DNA of 41,241 bases, taken from positions 1 through 41,241 of the forward strand of contig CADACW010000032.1 of NCBI GenBank assembly GCA_902786565.1, written 5' to 3'. A program made the translations under genes and the position numbers. Below the pieces are notes generated by a model, which worked only from the letters and a program-made list of their open reading frames with translations, made no database searches and had not been told where the DNA came from. Positions within the stretch are counted from its first letter, which is position 1; the number at the start of each line of letters is the position of its first letter. The DNA comes from an uncultured Prevotellaceae bacterium. GTDB lineage: Bacteria > Bacteroidota > Bacteroidia > Bacteroidales > Bacteroidaceae. Positions 7,765 to 17,100 of the stretch are shown one piece after another.

Positions 7765-9486
7765 ATGATAATCCCCATGACCCACTCTAATTGCAGAAAC
7801 ATCGTTTCACTTTTTATATCTGCCGTGCTGGCGCTGACGACGGCCTGCACGGGCAGCGGTACGTCGGAGCGCGGCAGCGAGGCCGACAGTCTTTATACGT
7901 GGGAGCATATCCGGCAGTCGATGATGGAGCAGCCAGAGCATGCGCTCGGACTGGTGGACACCGCCGAGATGCGGGGGCTGGCCGACGTGAACTACGCCAA
8001 CTGGATGCGGGCGCAGATTTACTACAACTCCTCTACGATGGAGGATTTGGACTTGGCTCGCGAATTGTGCCAGAAGGTGCTCGACAACCAGAATCCCGTG
8101 GCCGACAGTCTTCAGCAGCGGAAGACGCTCCTGCTGCTGACCAGCATCTGCACCCAAACCCCAGACACCTATCAGGATGCCGTGCGCTATGCCATGAGTG
8201 GTGCTGAGATGGCCCACCATGCCGGCGATTTCCTGCAAGAGGCTTATTTCTATTTCGAGGCAGGCAAAGTGATGGAGCGGCTGCAGCAGGGCAGCGGCAT
8301 AGCCTACATGAACCGCTCGTTAGACACTTACCGCGAGGCCGCACGCGACAGTGTCCAGCCGCTGCCGACGCTCTCCTCCTACCTTGGCAACGCCGCACGT
8401 ATTCTGGCCGGGCAGGAGAAATACGCTGCAGCCGTCCCCCTGCTACAGGAGCGTCTGCAAGTTATCGACCGCGTTGAAAAGGAATATGCCACTTATCCTA
8501 CAGGATGGGCCGACCAGCAGAAGGGCTACACCTATCCCGTCCTGGCTTACTGCCAGCAGATGGCGGGCGACAAGGAGGGGGCACGCCGCTCTGCAGAGGC
8601 TTTCGAGCAGACACAGGCCGCACAGCAGCCCAACAACCAAAAGGACATGCTGAACTATTATGCCTTGGCGGGCAATGCCGGGCGCATCCAGCAAGCCTAT
8701 GACCGCTTGGAGCTGTACTATCGGGAGACGCAAGACACCCTTTCAGCGAGTTATGCCGACCTGTTGAGCATCTATGCCATGGGGCTGAACAATATCGGCC
8801 GCTACCGTGAGGCTTATCAGGCACAGGCCCGCTACCAGGTCATCAACGACAGCCTGGTGCAGCGCGAACGCCAGCGCGAGACACTTGAACTAGCCCAGCA
8901 GATGAAGACACAGGAGAAGGAACTGCAGCTGAAGGACGAAGAGGCTAAGACTACCGTCTATCGCATTCTTGCCTTCTCGCTCGTGGCCATCATGTTCATC
9001 ATTCTCGTCGCCCTGTGGCGACTGGCCATCGCCCACCGCCGCGTGCTCATCAAGAACCGCGAGCTCTTTGAACTGATTCAGCGTGAGCAGCAGCGCGAGG
9101 TGCGCAACATCCAGCGCTTGGCCCGTCAGCCCGAACAGCAGCGCACGTCCAACGAGCAGCTCTTCCTCCGTCTTGTCGAACTGATGAAGCAGCAGCAGAG
9201 CTATACCGACGCAGACCTGAACCGTGAGACGCTCGCCGCCATGCTCGGCACCAACCACCGCTACGTGGACGAGGCCATCCGCGAGTGCTCCGACAGTGCG
9301 AGCACCAAGGCCTTCATCGACGGCTACCGTGTGGACCATGCCGCCCGCCTGCTCACCGCCACCGACGACCCCATTGCCCTCATCGCCGAAATGAGCGGCT
9401 TCGCCAACCGCACATCCTTCAACGAGCAGTTCCGCAGCCGCTACAAGATGACCCCGTCGGAGTATCGCCGGGCTGCCAAGGCATAA
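7765..9486 (+). CDS. Membrane-spanning regulator: lipoprotein TPR-like sensor, TM helix, AraC DNA-binding domain
   Basis: The 573-residue protein starts with a signal peptide ending in lipobox LTTAC (Cys28). Residues about 40-380 are helical with TPR-like repeats (A..Y...G.....A..Y). A single TM helix at about 398-422 (VYRILAFSLVAIMFIILVALW) is followed by a Gln/Arg-rich linker and a C-terminal AraC-type domain (about 478-570) with two HTHs: ETLAAMLGTNHRYVDEAI and ALIAEMSGFANRTSFNEQF, ending KMTPSEYRR. The layout implies a periplasmic sensor coupled to cytoplasmic DNA binding without a kinase. The next ATG (7777) is an equally possible start. Nothing nearby reveals the ligand. Confidence 0.8.
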   Translation: MIIPMTHSNCRNIVSLFISAVLALTTACTGSGTSERGSEADSLYTWEHIRQSMMEQPEHALGLVDTAEMRGLADVNYANWMRAQIYYNSSTMEDLDLARELCQKVLDNQNPVADSLQQRKTLLLLTSICTQTPDTYQDAVRYAMSGAEMAHHAGDFLQEAYFYFEAGKVMERLQQGSGIAYMNRSLDTYREAARDSVQPLPTLSSYLGNAARILAGQEKYAAAVPLLQERLQVIDRVEKEYATYPTGWADQQKGYTYPVLAYCQQMAGDKEGARRSAEAFEQTQAAQQPNNQKDMLNYYALAGNAGRIQQAYDRLELYYRETQDTLSASYADLLSIYAMGLNNIGRYREAYQAQARYQVINDSLVQRERQRETLELAQQMKTQEKELQLKDEEAKTTVYRILAFSLVAIMFIILVALWRLAIAHRRVLIKNRELFELIQREQQREVRNIQRLARQPEQQRTSNEQLFLRLVELMKQQQSYTDADLNRETLAAMLGTNHRYVDEAIRECSDSASTKAFIDGYRVDHAARLLTATDDPIALIAEMSGFANRTSFNEQFRSRYKMTPSEYRRAAKA

Positions 9487-9509
9487 AAATATAAATAGTG
9501 CTAATAAGA

Positions 9510-9540
9510 TTTGGAACTTTCCAAAAATAGTGTAACTTTG
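9510..9540 (+). promoter_or_regulatory. Toxin-antitoxin promoter with overlapping operator
   Basis: TTTG (9510-9513), N19, TAACTTTG (9533-9540) is an exact consensus promoter. A perfect inverted repeat TTGGAA-CT-TTCCAA (9511-9524) overlaps the -33 element. This is the expected place for an operator bound by the antitoxin or antitoxin-toxin complex; binding is inferred. Confidence 0.65.
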
Positions 9541-9572
9541 CAGCGAAATTTCAATCAAATACGTATTTTGTT

Positions 9573-9812
9573 ATGGCAACAATGACAGCAATACCGACGC
9601 AGCCAGGCAGGCTTACTGTCGATTTCGAGGACATCAGCATGCTTCGTGACATCAAGAAGGCCATTTCCATGCTTCGCGGCGTCACTAAAGTAAGCGTATC
9701 CCGCAGTAAGCGTCTTACGGGCTATGAAATGGCGCGTCGCGATGTGGAGCAGGGCCGCATCTGCAGATACGACAGTTTGGACGACTTTATCAAGGAGATA
9801 GAGAATGGATAA
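9573..9812 (+). CDS. Type II antitoxin of a YafQ-like toxin
   Basis: A 79-residue protein that precedes, and overlaps by 8 nt, a recognisable YafQ/RelE-type toxin. The N-terminal half (MATMTAIPTQPGRLTVDFEDI...MLRDIKKAISMLRGV) could dimerise and bind DNA. The C-terminal part, GYEMARRDVEQGRICRYDSLDDFIKEI, is the usual flexible toxin-neutralising tail, with the RIxxYDSxDDFI pattern often seen in RelB-like partners. The assignment rests mainly on gene order and size. The palindrome in its promoter fits autoregulation. Confidence 0.75.
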   Translation: MATMTAIPTQPGRLTVDFEDISMLRDIKKAISMLRGVTKVSVSRSKRLTGYEMARRDVEQGRICRYDSLDDFIKEIENG

Positions 9813-10098
9813 GTACAAACTTGAAATGGCCGTCAAGTTCAAGCGAGACGTTAAGCGGTGCAAGAAGCGCGGATTTCCGCTCGATGAATTGTGGGATGTT
9901 GTCCGCACACTGCTCCGCGGAGAGCCGCTTGCGCCGAAATACAAAGCCCACATTCTAACGGGCGACCACAAGGGCGAATGGGAATGTCACATTCAGCCCG
10001 ACTGGCTGCTCCTGTGGGAACAGCACGACGACCAATTGATATTGCTTATGCTAACCACTGGCACACATTCGGACATCTACGGAAAAATCAGACGATAG
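9805..10098 (+). CDS. YafQ-family mRNA interferase toxin (RelE/ParE superfamily)
   Basis: This 97-residue protein has the RelE fold signature of the YafQ branch: KFKRDVKRCKKRG near the start, L..G..KG.WECHI and DWLLLW in the middle, and TGTHSDIYG at the end. By position the catalytic set of E. coli YafQ is retained as H49, H62, D66 and H88, with Y92 where YafQ has Phe. YafQ cleaves mRNA on the ribosome. The start overlaps the antitoxin by 8 nt, ensuring coupled synthesis. All expected residues are present, so it is probably active. Confidence 0.85.
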   Translation: MDKYKLEMAVKFKRDVKRCKKRGFPLDELWDVVRTLLRGEPLAPKYKAHILTGDHKGEWECHIQPDWLLLWEQHDDQLILLMLTTGTHSDIYGKIRR

Positions 10099-10173
10099 TT
10101 ATTTGTTTCGTCCATGTAGGGGCAGGCCCTGTGCCAGCCCGATTGGCCGTGAGGTCAAGTGATGTAGAGGTCA

Positions 10174-10209
10174 AAAATCGCCGATTCCATCGGAGATTTT
10201 TTCTTTTTT
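10174..10209 (+). terminator. Rho-independent terminator after the toxin gene
   Basis: The stem AAAATC-g-CCGAT / ATCGG-a-GATTTT has a 3-nt loop and is followed by a T-rich run (TTTTTTCTTTTTT). It ends the toxin-antitoxin transcript about 80 nt after the toxin stop. Just before it, at 10120-10141, lies a GC-rich GGGGCAGGCCCTGTGCC stretch of the kind found dispersed in these genomes. Confidence 0.7.
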
Positions 10210-10272
10210 GCGGAATACTGACAAAGAGTTGCGGAATGCTGACAAGGCTTTCCGCAACTTATCGTATCTTTG
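10208..10272 (+). promoter_or_regulatory. Promoter with two direct repeats and an inverted repeat
   Basis: TTGCGGAATRCTGACAA occurs twice in tandem (10208-10224 and 10229-10245, 21-bp spacing). The second copy also pairs with TTCCGCAA at 10250-10257. A -7 box TATCTTTG follows at 10265-10272, 30 nt before the ATG of the small membrane gene. The two-turn spacing of the repeats suggests a regulator site; the regulator is unknown. Confidence 0.55.
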
Positions 10273-10301
10273 CCCCCAAAAACAAAACGAAAAAGGCAAT
10301 C

Positions 10302-10514
10302 ATGGATACGACAGTTATCATTGCAATCATTATTTCGACCATCGCAGCACTCGGTGTTGTGATACTGGTCATTTTGCTCTTTTATTACCATTGGCGCAAT
10401 CAGGAGTTGCTGGTCAACTTTTCCGCCTTCATCCGTGAGAACCTGAAGCTGAAAGACGAAATAGATAATCTACGGAATAGTGAGAGCAAGTCTAATATAT
10501 CTATAAACAAATGA
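10302..10514 (+). CDS. Small single-pass membrane protein, unknown
   Basis: The 70-residue product has one long hydrophobic helix (about residues 4-29, VIIAIIISTIAALGVVILVI) followed by a short charged tail with helical ENLKLKDEIDNLRN. No family is recognised. Its TGA overlaps the ATG of the next gene in an ATGA junction, so the two are translationally coupled and probably act together. The ATG was chosen because it lies 30 nt after a good -7 box; an upstream open frame starting at 9891 is antisense-like noise. Confidence 0.65.
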   Translation: MDTTVIIAIIISTIAALGVVILVILLFYYHWRNQELLVNFSAFIRENLKLKDEIDNLRNSESKSNISINK

Positions 10515-11035
10515 ATGCAGAAACAACAAAAAAAGACTGGCGCGTCGGTGAGCTTGTCACCCTTGGGCGAAGTGCGACGCTATTGAAAAAGAGAGGCAAG
10601 AAGTCATACTCAAACGTTGTGAGTTCGCATTACGTCTGTGTTCGCGAGGCCACCGAGAGGCAGCAAGGCATTCTGGTAAAGGTGCTGGGCGAGACCCGAC
10701 GTGAGCGCGTCCTGCTGGTGAGCGGGAAGCCCTTCTGCAAGGACGAACGCGACGAGCTGTTTGTGGGCAAGCACTACTATTGTTTCCCGTTCCCCCAGTC
10801 AGACGAGCTGAAGGAGATTCTGGATATCATCCGTTCCGACACAGGCATACAACAAAAGCTCGTGGACAATGGCATGTCCATCAATCCCAATGGCACCTTC
10901 TGGGTGAACGATACGACGTCCCTGTTCCTTGGACTGAAGCGCAGCCCCCAGTATTATGACCCGTCAACCGGCCGCTTAGCCACAGCCAAGAACCTTGATG
11001 AGCGCCACCAGCGCCTCACCATCGCCTACTTTTGA
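10511..11035 (+). CDS. Hypothetical 174-residue cytoplasmic protein
   Basis: No signal peptide or membrane helix is visible and no family is recognised. The N-terminal third is basic (KKRGKKSYSNVV). The middle has strand-like segments (VCVREATERQQGILVKVLGE, RRERVLLVSGKPF). A helical part DELKEILDIIRSDTGIQQKLVDNG follows, and the C-terminus is polar. Codon use resembles the neighbours. It is coupled to the small membrane protein upstream and followed, after 88 nt, by the giant secreted protein. A function cannot be stated. Confidence 0.6.
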   Translation: MNAETTKKDWRVGELVTLGRSATLLKKRGKKSYSNVVSSHYVCVREATERQQGILVKVLGETRRERVLLVSGKPFCKDERDELFVGKHYYCFPFPQSDELKEILDIIRSDTGIQQKLVDNGMSINPNGTFWVNDTTSLFLGLKRSPQYYDPSTGRLATAKNLDERHQRLTIAYF

Positions 11036-11070
11036 CACAATCCAACAGAATATTTTGACACAATCCAACA
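11030..11070 (+). repeat. Two 18-bp direct repeats before the giant gene
   Basis: TTTTGACACAATCCAACA is present twice, at 11030-11047 and 11053-11070, with a 23-bp period; the first copy overlaps the stop codon of the preceding gene. No TAnnTTTG box is obvious between here and the ATG at 11124. The repeats may mark regulation of the giant gene or be a simple duplication. Confidence 0.6.
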
Positions 11071-11123
11071 AAAAAATCAGATATAAAAAACGAATAACAA
11101 AAACCATTAAAAATCCTTCAATT

Positions 11124-14100
11124 ATGAAAAGAACTGTTTTAATAATGGCTCGGGCCGGCGGATGGCTGGTCGGCGCAAGAAGAGTGAGAGCGGCGATGGT
11201 GTTGCTGCTGCTGCTCACAATGATGCTGATGCCACAGAAAGCGGCAGCGAACGACGACTACGAGTCGGGGTATTCTGGAAGAGATTTCTCATTAAACTGG
11301 GATGGTAGCACACCATACGTTTTATTCAGAGTGACCTATTGGGACGACTACGGCACGGATGAAGGCTGGTGTACGGGCGATGGACTGGTTGTTAAAGCCA
11401 GTAAAGATGGTGGAAAAAATTATGATGTAATTGGAAAGATAAAGACCAGCAGCTCCGGTGGCCTCACGATGTCGGGTAGCATATCTAACGCATGGAATGA
11501 GAGTACCACGTATACAAAAATATGCATACCCAAATGGGTACTTCCAAGACAATGGCGCAACTGTAACATTATAATCAGATGCGAAGGCACCTGGACTGAC
11601 TACGACGGAGAAAGCCATGGTTCTAAATCCTCATCTTGGAGTTTCACATGCTCGTATGGACATACTGTCCGCCAAATCAATTGGAACACAAACTACTCCG
11701 TGGCCGCAGACGGCACGGTGACCATTCCTTACTCGTTTAGCGGAAGTGGCAATACCGACGGCGAGACGCACATCTGCACCCGTATAGATGGCGGCTACAA
11801 TGGTACTATTGGCTATAAGAATAACAATACAGGCAACTACAATCCGGGCTCCTATACGTTCAACCTGAGCAGTATCGGGAAGAATATGCGCTCAGAGTTC
11901 ACTATTGAGCCGTATCATGAGTTCACACACAATAACGACAAGGATGCGAGTAATGGTACGAAGTATTACTGTACGTATGCTGGTGCCAAGACCTTCCTCA
12001 AGATGCCCTTGGCCATCATCAAAAGCGTCGTGTTTACCCAGGAGAATCGCAATGTGGTGCTGAACTGGGAGGCGGACAACACGAACTATGGCAACGGCAA
12101 GTGGGTTATCTATCGCAACGACACGAAAATCGCGGCTGTCTCTCAGGATACTTACACCTACACCGACCAGAACCCGACGAGCAATGCTGGCACGACGTTC
12201 CCTTACGAGAGCAATGTGAAATATTTCATCTATTATGTAGCCAACGGCTGGGCCGAGACGGCGCAGCGCAGTGAGCTGAAGTCGAACGAGGTGACGGTAA
12301 ACACCACGCGCAAGGTGCCGGTGAACAACGTCAGTGCCACGAGTCTGGATGACCGCATCGTGTTCAACTGGACGTCAGACGGCTATCCTGAAAACTGGGG
12401 CAACAAGTTCAATATCTACATTGATGATGAGCTGGCCTACACCATTACGCCGAAAAACTACGAGAAAGACGGTGTGACCTACTACCAGACGAGTTTCCAG
12501 TGGGAGCATCGCACCACCGACCAGCATGCCGACCGGCAAAGCTTTGTGGACGGGAGCACCGGCGTGCCTTACACCGAGGAACCGCTGAACGCCTGCGGGC
12601 CTCATAACTACCGCATTGAGGGCGTTATCGGCGACAAGGTGTTCGCTTCAGAGCCACGTGACAGAGAGGCCATCGGCACCGCTACCCTGTTCTACTCGCT
12701 CGACGCAACGAAAGGTGCCTATCCCGGCACGGTGAAGCTACAGTGGCATGTGAACCAGCAGGGCAACACCGACGCCAAGACCTACATCGTGGAGCGCCGT
12801 CGTGCAGAGAAAGACAACGAGCCTTGGGTGACGCTCTACCGCACGTCGAGCAACGAGGACTATCTGATGTACACCGACGACACACCGCTGCCAGGCGTCT
12901 TCTACGAATACCAGGTGACGGTGGAGGACAGGTGCTCCGACGGCACGCCCATCACCAAAACGGCCGATGACATCGGCTTTGCCCAGACGACGGGCACGAT
13001 GAGCGGCCGCATCACCTTCGGCGCCACGGGCAGCTCGGTGGCCAACGTCAGCGTGGAGGCCAGGCGGACGGGGGCATCGGGCGATGACGAGGCACAGTAC
13101 CACGCCATGCGCTTCACTGGAGACAATGGTACCGTGACGTGGACATATCCCACGACGACATACGCCGCCGGCAAGTTGGCTACGGGCGACTTCACCATCC
13201 AGCTATGGGTGAATCCTGAGACATTAGGCGAGGCCAAAATGGTGCGCCTGAACGGCGAGACCTGCTACGTGGGCATGGATGGCAATGGTAAACTGACATT
13301 AGTAAATGGCGAAACGACCTATACCTTCGACAACGCCGTGCTGACGGCCGGGCAGTATAACCACGTGGTGCTGACGCGCAGCGGACAGACCGTGACCGCC
13401 AGCGTGGTGGGCAGCGACGAGGCCGGCATAGCCGTGCTGAACGGCAGCACGCAGACCTTGGACGGCAGCCTGACGCTGACCGACGCCGCACAGCTGACAC
13501 TGGGCAACTTTGTTGGCTATGTGGATGAGTTCCGCTTCTGGACGAAGGCACTCACCGAGGACGAGATCTTGGAGAACTACGACCACCTGCTGGTGGGCAA
13601 CGAGAAGCAGCTGGAGACCTACTGGACCTTCGACGAGGGTCTGAGCAAGCAGTTCTTCGACTACTCTCGCGACGGCACCGTCTATCACCAGCACCACGGC
13701 AAGACGGGCAGCAACGCCCAGCCATCGAACCTGACACCCACGCAGCTGAAGCTGAAGGCCAGGACCGACCGCGACGGCAACTACATCATCCAGGGTGTGC
13801 CGTTCTCAGGCGAGGGCACGACCTACGCAGTCATCCCCACCCTGGGCATCCACCAGTTCAACCCGACGCAGCAGCTGCGCTTCGTGGGCAACAACTCGCT
13901 GGTGCACAACGGCACGGACTTCACCGACATCTCGTCGTTCCCCGTGCGCGGCACCATCCGCTACGCCAACACCGACTACCCCGTGGAGGGCGTGAACTTC
14001 TACGTCGATGGGCAGATCTGCGCCAAGGATGGCCAACCCATCACGACGAATGCATACGGTGAGTACGAAATCTCTGTGCCCATCGGCGAGCACTACATCA

Positions 14101-17100
14101 CCGTGAAGAAGCAGGGCCACGAGTTTGCCAATGACGGGCGCTATCCCGCCGACCCTGAGAAAGTGGGCACGCTGGTGAACTACAACGACGCAGTGAAGAA
14201 CCTCGACTTCGAGGACGTGACGCTGGTCACCGTGGCCGGTCGCGTCACGGGCGGCAAGATAGAGGAAGAAAAGCCCCTCGGCTTCGGCGAGAGTGTGAAC
14301 AACATCGGCCAGGCCACCATCACCCTCGGCATCGACGGCTACCGCCTGAACGTGGTGCGCAACGTGAGCGGCACCACCGTGGGCTACGACAACAATCCGG
14401 ACAACCTGGAAGTCAGTTCGCCCACTGCCGACGTGCAGAGCACGGCCTACCGCAAGGGCGGTACGCTCGATGACGTGAATAAGATCGTCATCAAGACCGA
14501 CCCGAAGACGGGCGAGTTCGCTGCCCTGCTGCCCCCCATCGACTACCGCGTGGAAAGCATCGAGATAGCGAGCAACTCACAGATTCTTTTCGACAACCTT
14601 CCCGTGCTCTACGCCAACGACCCGATGCAGACGAGCACCGACTCGCTGGAGGTGGAGGGTTCCCCCACCAAGAAGTTCGAGTATGTGGCGAAGATGATTC
14701 AGAGCTACTACACCGAGCCGGTGCTCGAGGTGACGCAGAAAGACCGCACCGACGGCTCCTTCGGTGAACACACCTATACCTACACCGACACCAAGACGCT
14801 GGCAGAGACCGAGCTGACGCTGTTTAGCGGTTCTCCCGTCAGCTACACCTACGGCTATCCCATCTTCCAGCAGATGAAGCGCTACACGTTCAACGTGCGC
14901 GGCTACGAGACCTACGTGAACTACGACGGCGAAAGCCCCGTCACCTACGAGGTGCCGCTGCAGAACGTGCCCGTGAGCTTCAGCAACCAGATGGGCACCG
15001 GCCAGGGCGTGGTGATGGACGCCTCGAAGACTGAGGAGGCCGACGACCAGCAGGGCGACCTCGCTGGCGACCCCATCCTCGACGAGCTGACACTCGACGA
15101 GAACGGCGAAGGCCAGTACCAGTGGCAGGCCGGATTCCCCAACATCACCGCCCCCTACACGCTGAACCTCGCCGCCACCTTCACCCACCACGACAGGGGC
15201 TACACCTGGACGGGCGCGAACACGCCGAACGCGCTGACAGGTGTCGTCGTGGGCGCACTGCCCACGGGCAGCAACTTCGTGACCAGCGGCCCCGACAAGG
15301 TGGAGATGATCATCCGCGACCCGGCAGGCTCGGCATCGTCGGCCTTCTGGGAGACCGGCCAGAGCGTGACCCAGACCGAGACGCAGACCGTCACCGTGAA
15401 CGAGGGGATAGAGACGATGACCCACACCGAGTTCGGCGTGGAGCTGACCACACTGACGGCAGCCAAAGCGGGCGTGGTCATCCTGGGACTCATAGAGACC
15501 AACAGCTCGAAGGTGAGCGTCGATTTGGGCGTGACGACGGAGTATGAATACGTGTCGTCGGACACCCGCGTGCTGACCACCAGCACCACGAAGCGCGTTT
15601 CCACCAGCGGCGAGCCGGAATACGTGGGCGCACAGGGTGACGTGTTCGTAGGACAATCTACGAATATCGTCTTCGGCAACGCCCGCACCGTGGGCTTCAA
15701 GAAGGATGCCACATCGGGCAATATAGACCTGCAGATGTACGACAACTACGTCACCGGCCAGGAGTTTGAGACCCACTTCAACTACACGCAAAACTACATT
15801 GAGAACGTGCTCATCCCGAACCTCATCAACCTGCGCAACGACATCCTGAGCAAGGGCAGGGACGAGCAAGGACTGATATACAACACCACGCTGACGGTGG
15901 ACGACGATGCCTATGGCACCCCGGGCACCTACACCGTGACCCTGCCACAGCCTGCCGACAAGCCGTTCTACACCGACATGGTGAAGTACTACAACGAGCA
16001 GGTAGCCAACTGGGAGTACCAGATGGCCAAGAACGAAGAGGCGAAGGTGACGGCCATCAGCGACCGGCGTAGCTGGTTGGAGGCTAACCAGAGCTTCGAC
16101 TCCGGCACATTCATCGACTCCGAGGTATCTACCGAATTCACCTCGGGCAACAGCACCAGCAACACGTTCAACACCAGCCTCATCGTAGGCGGCGGTACCA
16201 GCGTGAGCATCTTCGGACAGGACGTGGACATCAGCCTGCAGAGCACCACGACGGCCGGCAGCCAGTGGGAGGGTTCGACCGAGACCACACGCTCCACCAC
16301 AACAGGCTACTCACTCGTGGAGACGGGCGACGACGACGCCCTGAGTGTGGACGTCTATCGTGCCCCCGACGGCATGGGTGCCATCTTCGTGACCCGTGGC
16401 GGACAGACCACCTGCCCGTATGAGGGCGAGCAGCGCACCAAGTACTTCGAGCCGGGCAAACACGTCCTGGCCACCGCCACGCAGCAGATAGAGAAGCCGA
16501 GGATTACGGTGGAGAACGCCGCCAACCGCCTGGTGGGCGTGCCCGCCGGCAAGATGGCCAACTTCCCGCTGCTGCTGACCAACGAGAGCGAGACAGGCGA
16601 GGACTGCTACTTCAGCCTCTTCATCATCGACGAGACCAACACCCTCGGTGCCGGCATCGACATCAACAGCAATGAAATAGGCAGCGGCCGCAGAGTGCTC
16701 GTGCCCGCAGGCGGCACCGTGCGCATGAACCTGGAACTGGAACAGAACAACCAGGGCGACCTGCTCTATGAGAACATCGCCGTTGTGCTGGCATCGGAGT
16801 GCCAGAGCGACCCGGCCAGCACATGGGAGGTCATCGGCGACACCGTCTATATCTCTGCAGAGTTTGTGCCGACAAGCACCGACGTAGCCCTGCGTATCGA
16901 CAACACCGTGGTCAACACCTCGACGAAGGGCATGCTGCCCCTGACGGTGAGCGGCTACGACCCGAACTACGACGGGCTGAAGTACATCGCCGTACAATAT
17001 CAGGGCGTGGGCGAGACCGCCTGGCACGACGCCCGCAAGTATGTGATGACGGAGAACGACATCGTGAATGTGCAAATAGAGGAGGTGCTGCCCGCCAACG

